Source: Gammaproteobacteria bacterium (lineage in GTDB: Bacteria; Pseudomonadota; Gammaproteobacteria; Chromatiales; Chromatiaceae). From it: 5,554 bases of DNA. Shown here piece after piece: positions 1-5,554 of this stretch (the stretch's first letter is position 1; every line of letters begins with the position of its first letter). Under the pieces are notes generated by a model. It was not told the origin of the DNA. It did no database searches and saw only the letters and a list, made by a program, of their open reading frames with translations. Position numbers and translations under genes: made by a program. The DNA lies in contig JAHDCB010000112.1 of NCBI GenBank assembly GCA_020630035.1, forward strand, positions 1 through 5,554, written 5' to 3'.

Positions 1-3000
1 GGTACAGTTGTTGCCCCATCCCGGCATACTGACTGCCCTGACCGGTGCACAGAAAGGCTACTGTCGGCGTTGTTTGATTCTGTGCCGCCCCAACAGCAGC
101 CTCTTGTAACTGCTCCTGCAATACATCCCGGGAGCTGGCCACCAGTGCCACGCGATACGCAAAATGGCTGCGACAGGTATTGCTGGCATGACAGATATCA
201 GCCAGTTCCAGATCCGGATATTTGTTCAGATAGTCCTGATAAACCCGTATTAAACTGTTCAGTGCTGCTGCAGTTTTTGCTGACAGGGTCAGTATATGTT
301 GCGACCGGTCTGATATCTCTGCGTCAGGTTGTTCTGTCGTGGAGGCGGCCGCGCGCCATTCGGACACAATCACATGCGCATTGGTCCCGCTGAACCCGAA
401 TGAACTGATGCCGGCAACCCGTTCTGTTGCCTGCCAGGGGATCAATCCGGTCGGTACCTGCAGCATGGACTGATCCCAGTCAAACTGCGGATTCGGGGTT
501 TGAAAATGCAGATGAGGCGGTATCTGCTGATGTTGCAGCATCAGGACTGTCTTCATCAGGCCGGTCACGCCAGCGGCCCCTTCCAGATGGCCGATATTGG
601 TCTTCACTGAACCGACTTGCAGCGGCTCCTCCCGCCTGCCGAATACTGCATGCAGGGCACCCAGCTCTATCGGATCACCCAGTGGCGTGCCGGTGCCGTG
701 CGCTTCTATATAGCTCACCGCCTGCGGCTGCAGATTCGCCTGCGCCAGTGCCTGCCGGATCACTGCCTGCTGTGCCGGGCCGCGCGGTGCGGTCAGGCCG
801 CTGCTGGCCCCATCATGATTGATCATTGAACCCCGGATAGTCGCCAGGATCTGATCGCCAGCAGCCTGGGCATCTGACAGGCGCTTCAACACCAGCATGC
901 CACAACCTTCGCCACGTACATAACCATCTGCTGCGGCATCAAATGTTTTGCAGTGTCCATCCACTGCCAGCATCCCGGCCTTCGAGAATGAAATCGTTGC
1001 CTCAGGCGATAACATCAGGCTGACGCCACCAGCCAGTGCCAGATGGCATTCGTGCTGTCGCAGGCTCTGACAGGCCTGATGCACGGCAACTAATGATGAA
1101 GAACACGCCGTATCCACCGCGATCGCCGGGCCATTCAATCCCAGCACATATGACAGACGTCCGGCGGCAACACTGCTTTCCGTACCGGTCTGTTCATACA
1201 GATCGCCGTCTGCCTGATCACCGATCACCGTGCGGTAATCACTGCCACACATGCCGATAAACACACCGGTGCGGCTGTCCACCAGTGCCGCCGGTATGAT
1301 GTTCGCCCGTTCCAAGGCTTCCCAACTGACTTCCAGCAGGAGTCGTTGTTGCGGATCCAGCAACATGGCCTCGCGCGGTGCAATATGGAAAAATTGCGGA
1401 TCAAACTGATCCACCTGTTGCAGAAAGCTACTGTGACGAATGTGGGTTTTACCCGGTGCTGCCGGATCCGGATCAAATAATGCCGCCAGATCCCAGCGAT
1501 CTGATGGCACTTCGGTCACTGCATCGCCACCGGCGCACAAAAATGACCAGAAGGCCTCGGGAGTCTGATTATCCGGTGGCAACCGGCACCCCATACCCAC
1601 AATCGCTATCGGCTCTGCGCCTGCGGTCTGTGACTGAGGAGTATGTGTGCTGACAGCAGGCTGCGACGGATTATCCGCTGTTGCTGTCGCCGATTCTGTA
1701 ATCAGTTCCAGCTCTGTCACCAGATAGGTTTGTAATGCCTGTAATGAAGGATAATCAAACGCCAAGGTAGCAGGTAATGACACCTCCAGTGTCCGGTTCA
1801 GCACATTGCGCAATTCCACCGCCATCAGCGAATCCAGCCCCAGATCCATCAGGCCCTGCACCGGATCAACCTGTTCTGCCGCCGCAAGCCCCAGCACCTG
1901 AGCAGTCATCGTACGTAAATGCTGCATCAGGAATGCTTCTCGTTCAGATACCGCTAAGGTCTGTAACTGTTGCCTGACAGAGTATTGAGATTCATTCTCC
2001 GACACGGTCTGTGGATAAAAGTCCTGGTAAAACGCTGATACCTGGTCAGTCCGGGCCAGAAATGTCTGCCAGTTGATCGGACAGACACTTACCTGAGCCA
2101 GCATCTCAGACTGCCTTAACAGACTGACCAATGCGGCCATCCCTGCCTCAGGCTGAATCACACCAAGCCCCTGCGCCTGTATCCGCGCCTGTTCCCGCTC
2201 GGCTAAGGTGGCAGCCATACCTACCTCAGCCCATCCTCCCCACTGGATACTCAGTCCCGGCAGATCCTGTGCCTGACGATGTGCCATTAATCCGTCCAGA
2301 AACGCATTCGCAGCAGCATAGTTACCCTGCCCACCACCCTCCAACAGGGCCGCAACGGATGAAAAACACACAAAAAAGTCCAGTGGCAGCCGCTCAGTCA
2401 GGCAATGTAGGTGCCAGGCACCCTGAATCTTTGGTGCCATAACTGCGGCAAATCGTGCCTGTGTCTGCTGGCTCAGTCCACCATCATCTAACACACCGGC
2501 GGCATGCACGATCCCTCGTAACGGCTGCGGGCAGGTTGCCAGCAGCCGCACGACATCTGCTTCCTGTGCAATATCGGCGGCCACGGTATGTACTGTTGCT
2601 CCCAGAGCTTCTATCTGTTTAATTGACTCTGTATGCGTCGGCAACCGCCCCCGACGTCCACTCAGGACAATATTGCCGGCACCCTGTGCTGCCAGTTGTG
2701 CTGCTACCTTCAGACCCAGGCCGCCCAACCCACCGGTCACCAGGTAACTACCTGCTGGCTGAACCGCCACATCAGGGGTTTTGAGGGTAATGACGATCTT
2801 GCCGATGTGCTTTGTCTGTTGCATATAACGCAAAGCAACTGTCATCTGTGCCAAGGGAAAGACGGTATGCGGCAAGGGCTGTAGGGTGCCCATAGCCAGT
2901 AAATCGCCCAGTTCTGTGAATAAATGACGTTTTAAATCAGCCTCCTGTGCCAGATCGTCACCCAGCTCGAACGGGTAATAGGCCACATCTGGTCGTACTG

Positions 3001-5554
3001 TCTGCATCCGGTCTGCCGACCAGATACCCAGCTTACCAATTTCAATAAAACGTCCATTGTGCGCTAATACTGACACACTTTTATCAATGAACTCACCATT
3101 CAGGCTGTTCAGTACCACATCCACACCACGACCGCTGGTCAGCGCCATTACATCATCGGCAAATTCCAGCGTTCGTGAATTCAGGACATGCGCCACTCCC
3201 ATATCCTGCAGATGTGCCCATTTACCTGCGCTTGCCGTAGCAAATATTTCCGCGCCGACAGCTTGCGCGATCTGGACTGCCGCCTGACCAACACCACCGG
3301 AGGCTGCATGGATCAGAATCCGTTCACCTGCCTGTAGCTGCGCCAGTCGATTCAGTGCATAGTAAGCTGTCAGGAATGCCAGCGGAATCGTCGCAGCTTC
3401 CGGCATACTCAGGCTGACCGGTATCGGCAGCACATGATCGCGGGCTACCACAACATGGCTGGCAAAGCTGCCTTCAGCCTCCGCCATCACCCTGTCACCT
3501 ACCTGCATATCCGTTACGGCTTCACCCATTGCACTGATCACACCAGCACATTCAAATCCCAGGCGTAAATCCTGCGCCCGTCTGATGCCGTATGTTTCAG
3601 CATAGTGCACCTTCAGCATGCCCAACACATTCAGCAGGTCACGAAAATTCAACCCGACCGACAATACTTCTATTTCGACTTCATCTGCCGCTGGTACGGC
3701 ACGGGTGACAGGCACGGATTGCAGATTATCAGGACTGCCATACTCAGTCAGACATAGCCGGAATGGCACAATCCCCGGACACTGCCAGCGACTCAGCCGG
3801 GCAACATAGTGGTTGTCATGCCGAATCGCAATGTATCGTTCTTCATCCGCCATCTGACATCGTGCGAGTAAGTCCGTCGCTCTGATATCCCCGGCACAAT
3901 CAATACCGGTACACTTCAGTTCAGGGTATTCACCCCGGATGGTATTCAGTAAGCCCCAGATCGCCGCTTGTGCCGGATCCACTGTCGCATCCCCCGATAC
4001 GAACTGGGCCTGCTGCGTGATCACCCATAAACGCGCCCCGGATGCAGCCTGTACCAATTGTTGCACCAGATGTAATAAATAACCATTCAACTCCAGAGTT
4101 TGTTGTGGTATGGATTGCGCTGGATCCGGTTCTGCACAGAATACGACATGATCCCTGTCTGCCAGGGATAGCTGTTGCCATTGTGCCGCTGATTGAGTCA
4201 CGTCTGTGCAGGCTGCCACCGGCAACAGGGTATGGGTTATGCCGGCTGCATGGAACTGATCTGTCAGATCAGACCCGATTCCTCCGGCTGTAGCAATAAT
4301 TAACCACTGTGCAGCTGACGGCTGAATCGTCTGTGCATCAACAGCGCTCTGTTCCTGCCAGTTGACCTGATACAGCCAGTCCGTCCATTCCGGGCCCGAC
4401 CGGAATACTTCGCGCGGAGCTGATCGTGCTTCCAGTTCCTGTACTTCAGCTAATACCTGACCTGTCTGATCCAGTAAATAGATGTTGGCTTTATAAGCAC
4501 TCACCTGCTGTACGACACACCACCAGGTATCACCTCGTGCGGCCTGGCAGATGCGCAGTTCCTGCAGCGCAAACGGCAATAAGGTCTCATCTGAATCCAG
4601 TGTGAACACACCAGCGACTTGCAGACAGGCATCTAATAGGCCTGGATGTAAGACATAGTCATTCAGGCTCCGGATCGCCTGCGGGCACTGTAGCTCGGCC
4701 ACCGCCTGACCCTGACCGACCCGGACCTGGCGCAACCACCGGAACGCCGGACCAAATACGATCTGCTGCGCAGCCGCAGCCTGATATATCCTGTCTGGTG
4801 CGATTTCAGTCGGGCAACGGGCATACCAGTCCTCCAGAGATATCTGTACATCCATGGCCGCTGCAGGGCATAACTGGCCGGTGGCATGAGTCAACACCGG
4901 CTCGTCCGTCGCAAAACTGGTCAACTGAAATGTGATCTGCGCGGGCTTCTCCTCACTAAACAACGCCTGTACTGTATGTGTTTCTCCTTCAGGCAATATT
5001 AACGCCTGCGGGAAAATCACATCGGCTAACACACAAGCAGCAGTCTCCCGCATCACTTCTGCAGCTGACAGCACCATCGCAAGCTGGCAGGCAGCGGGGG
5101 ACACCACTGTGTCATGCACCTGATGATCCACAAGATATGGCAGATGTTGTGTGCTGAAGGCGGTTTCAAATAAGGTTTCCTGCCTTGCCGGCAATCTGAT
5201 CATCTTATCCAGCAAGGGGCGCAGTCGACTCATCTGCTCCGGTGCTGACTCAACCCAGTATCTTTCTCGCTGAAACGGATAAGTTGGCAGCAACACTTTC
5301 TGCCGCTGATAAGGTTGATTAAACGCTGCCCAGTCTATCACCACGCCCCGGGTATACAGTTGTCCCAGGCTGTTCAGCAACATCTGCCAGTCATCCCGCC
5401 CAGCGCGTAAGCTCGGCAGATAACTGATATCCTCCGGCCCGTCTGCCTGACGGGCCAGGCCGAGCAGAACCGGCTTCGGCCCGATTTCCAGTAAACAGGT
5501 GGCACCCTGTGCATACACTGTCTGTATGCCGTCGGCAAATCGCACCGCTTCGCG
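1..5554 (-). CDS. Modular type I polyketide synthase, internal fragment (AT-DH-psiKR-ER-KR-ACP-KS-AT)
   Basis: This is an internal part of a multifunctional megasynthase that builds a polyketide chain by repeated condensation and reduction on carrier-bound thioesters, in the cytoplasm. I read the minus strand codon by codon from 5554 to 2 (codon first bases are positions equal to 1 modulo 3) and found 1851 sense codons and no stop. Neither the start nor the stop codon is in the window. Domains by residue of this fragment are: AT end and linker 1-100, DH 112-372, psi-KR 392-589, ER 598-926, KR 932-1111, ACP 1195-1280, KS 1314-1733, KS-AT linker 1734-1829, AT start 1830-1851. The order matches one fully reducing module followed by the start of another. 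The AT is built in, so this is a cis-AT system. The protein is glutamine- and leucine-rich and uses more than 30 TTA codons. Type I PKS identity is very secure; the product is unknown. Confidence 0.97.
2..67 (-). other. Acyltransferase domain, N-terminal start (downstream module)
   Basis: The last 22 residues of the fragment (1830-1851) are the start of the second module's AT. The motif FLCTGQGSQYAGMG is the hallmark first strand and turn of PKS ATs, whose GQGSQ glutamine helps form the oxyanion hole. The domain runs out of the window at position 1, before the active-site serine and the specificity motifs, so its extender unit is not known. Its presence shows that the second module also carries its own AT. 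Confidence 0.93.
68..355 (-). other. KS-AT interdomain linker
   Basis: About 96 residues (1734-1829) join the KS to the next AT. In type I PKSs this part folds as a small alpha-beta subdomain that fixes the spacing of the two enzymes. Visible family features are the HILTLSAKTAAAL segment (1753-1765), the LADICHAS stretch, and HFAYRVALVASS (about 1797-1808), which matches the common HRxAV pattern of such linkers. The 20 or so residues just after the KS are rich in Ala, Thr, Ser and acidic residues and are likely flexible. Confidence 0.85.
356..1615 (-). other. Ketosynthase (KS) domain of the following module
   Basis: The KS takes the chain from the preceding ACP and joins it to the next extender unit by decarboxylative Claisen condensation. 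The domain covers about residues 1314-1733 (420 residues, the usual length). It begins with EPIAIVGMGCRLP and carries all three catalytic residues: the nucleophile C1484 in DTACSSS (codon at 1105-1103), H1619 in EAHGTGT (700-698) and H1656 in KTNIGH (589-587). K1651 just before the second His is also kept. The domain ends with the family-typical FGFSGTNAHVIV. Cys in place of Gln at the active site shows an elongating KS, not a decarboxylating loading KS. The expected incoming substrate is the fully reduced chain made by the module upstream. Confidence 0.97.
1715..1972 (-). other. Acyl carrier protein (ACP) domain with phosphopantetheine site
   Basis: The ACP holds the growing chain as a thioester on a 4'-phosphopantetheine arm and presents it to the module's domains and then to the next KS. 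It spans about residues 1195-1280. The attachment serine is S1242 (codon at 1831-1829) in the motif LGLDSLMAVELRN, the classic modular PKS ACP form. The C-terminal LPATLAFDYPSL (about 1260-1271) is the standard helix III to IV segment. There is a single ACP, not a tandem array. It is followed by a flexible stretch rich in Thr, Ser, Pro, Ala and Gln (about 1286-1312) that links it to the next KS on the same chain, so no docking domain is needed at this module boundary. Confidence 0.97.
2222..2761 (-). other. Ketoreductase (KR) catalytic domain, B-type signature
   Basis: KR reduces the beta-keto group to a hydroxyl with NADPH. The catalytic half spans about residues 932-1111. The NADPH turn TGGLGGLG is at 940-947, followed by SGRRG (965-969). 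The short-chain dehydrogenase catalytic set is complete: K1042 in APKIQG, S1066 in FSS, Y1079 and N1083 in GNYAAANAFLD. Ser to Tyr spacing is 13 residues, as in active PKS KRs. The LDD motif (L1022-D1023-D1024, after HAAGV) is the mark of B-type KRs, and the A-type Trp in the segment before the active Tyr is absent (AALLEGG). B-type KRs give the D (3R) hydroxyl, the usual substrate for the following DH. The conserved tail WGGWAEVGMA ends the domain, and about 80 residues of KR-ACP linker follow. Confidence 0.95.
2777..3763 (-). other. Enoylreductase (ER) domain, MDR family, NADPH-dependent
   Basis: ER reduces the alpha-beta double bond left by the DH, giving a saturated chain. The domain spans about residues 598-926, normal for a PKS ER of the medium-chain dehydrogenase/reductase superfamily. 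It starts with the substrate-binding part, including LNFRDLLNVLGM (635-646) and LGFECAGV. The nucleotide-binding motif HAASGGVGQAA (749-759) is intact, and GKW (K778) and the LNSLNGEFID stretch follow as in close relatives. It ends with the typical HIGKIVIT (916-923). The residue after GM is Leu (L647); modular ERs with Tyr here tend to set a 2S methyl branch and those without it 2R, which matters only if the extender is methylmalonyl. No sign of inactivation is seen. Confidence 0.95.
3788..4381 (-). other. Structural pseudo-ketoreductase subdomain (psi-KR) between DH and ER
   Basis: This region of about 200 residues (392-589) lies between DH and ER. In fully reducing PKS modules this place is held by the non-catalytic N-terminal half of the KR, which pairs with the catalytic half beyond the ER. 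It opens with the usual LYQVNW segment (residues 394-399), has a degenerate glycine-rich Rossmann turn at TAGGIG (422-427), then the family-typical IWGLLNTIRGEYPEL stretch, and closes with HYVARLSR (582-589). It lacks the Ser, Tyr and Asn of a working short-chain reductase. It is also too short to hold a C-methyltransferase as well, and no LExGxGxG SAM-binding motif is seen, so this module does not appear to add a methyl group from SAM. Confidence 0.85.
4439..5221 (-). other. Dehydratase (DH) domain, double hotdog fold
   Basis: DH removes water from the beta-hydroxyacyl-ACP made by the KR to give an enoyl thioester. The domain covers about residues 112-372. The catalytic His is H144 in the motif DHQVHDTVVSP. 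The canonical form is HxxxGxxxxP; here His and Pro (P153) are kept but the glycine is Asp (D148). The segment after Pro reads AACQLAMVLSAA where many DHs have GAxYLE. The second half carries FGPAF (residues 267-271), matching the YGPxF motif, and HPGLLDACLQ (303-312), giving the catalytic Asp D308 and the usual Gln four residues later (Q312). The H144 to D308 distance of 164 residues fits an intact double hotdog. The domain is probably active, because the downstream ER is intact and needs an enoyl substrate, but the Gly-to-Asp change leaves some doubt. Confidence 0.92.
5255..5554 (-). other. Acyltransferase domain, C-terminal end, plus post-AT linker (upstream module)
   Basis: These are residues 1-100 of the fragment. 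The AT loads the extender unit from acyl-CoA onto the ACP of its module. Only the tail is visible: the conserved end segment LEIGPKPVLLGL (about residues 22-33) is the usual last strand of PKS ATs. It is followed by the linker that wraps back over the KS-AT pair and ends in the family signature YPFQRERYW (residues 92-100). The active-site GHSxG serine and the motif that separates malonyl from methylmalonyl ATs (HAFH versus YASH) lie before this point, beyond position 5554. Extender choice for this module therefore cannot be stated. Confidence 0.9.

Noticed and set aside
70..829. Open plus-strand frames of 70-131 codons over the KS region (for example 427-822)
   Set aside because: They run antisense to well-conserved KS codons, have low-complexity Arg/Pro/Ser-rich translations with no known motif, and are explained by codon bias of the minus-strand gene.
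3788..4381. A C-methyltransferase or a second active ketoreductase between DH and ER
   Set aside because: The region is only about 200 residues, shows no SAM-binding motif, and lacks the Ser, Tyr and Asn catalytic set. It fits the structural psi-KR half found in DH-ER-KR modules.
1036..5123. Other short open frames on both strands (for example 2131-2442, 4042-4293, 3930-4181, 4663-4887)
   Set aside because: All overlap the PKS frame, none shows a recognisable domain, and the PKS motifs run unbroken through them. The minus-strand ones are in a different frame from the PKS.
1..5554. Trans-AT PKS, PUFA synthase or iterative fatty-acid-type synthase
   Set aside because: AT ends are encoded in cis at both module positions, there is one ACP and no tandem array, and a second KS-AT follows directly, which is the layout of a modular cis-AT PKS.
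1..5554. Internal promoters, terminators, CRISPR, tRNA or insertion sequences
   Set aside because: Every base lies in the continuous coding frame. No repeat-spacer pattern, inverted-repeat ends, transposase motifs or tRNA-like fold was seen on reading; short recurring CTG/CAG words reflect Leu and Gln codon use.

Overview
The window lies entirely inside one gene. The minus strand is open from position 5554 to position 1 in a single frame: 1851 consecutive codons with no stop, no start that can be assigned, and no frameshift. The protein is a modular type I polyketide synthase (PKS). The start of the gene lies beyond position 5554 and its end lies before position 1, so only a slice of the megasynthase is seen.

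Read in the direction of translation (right to left), the slice holds the C-terminal end of an acyltransferase (AT, 5554-5255), a dehydratase (DH, about 5221-4439), a structural pseudo-ketoreductase region (psi-KR, about 4381-3788), an enoylreductase (ER, about 3763-2777), a ketoreductase (KR, about 2761-2222) and an acyl carrier protein (ACP, about 1972-1715). The next module then begins on the same polypeptide: a ketosynthase (KS, about 1615-356), a KS-AT linker (about 355-68) and the first residues of its AT (67-2). The window therefore shows the reducing half of one module and the condensing start of the next.

The first module carries KR, DH and ER together. The expected chemistry is reduction of the beta-keto group to a hydroxyl (KR), loss of water (DH) and reduction of the enoyl double bond (ER), leaving a fully saturated two-carbon unit on the ACP. 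The downstream KS would take this chain and extend it. All catalytic residues that can be checked are present in KR, ACP and KS. The DH has its His and Asp but an unusual Asp in place of the motif glycine. AT substrate choice cannot be read, because the selectivity motifs of both ATs lie outside the window.

The organism is a bacterium. GC content looks moderate (sampled lines range from roughly 40 to 60 percent; the whole was not counted), and more than 30 leucine TTA codons sit in frame, which argues against Streptomyces and relatives. Leu CTG and Gln CAG are heavily used, which suggests a proteobacterium, possibly a gammaproteobacterium. Several protein motifs recall cyanobacterial and myxobacterial PKSs. 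The taxonomic guess is weak. No RNA gene, mobile element, CRISPR array, promoter or terminator is supported, and no non-coding stretch exists in the window. This is a PKS assembly line of known type, not a new class of system; its product cannot be named from this fragment.
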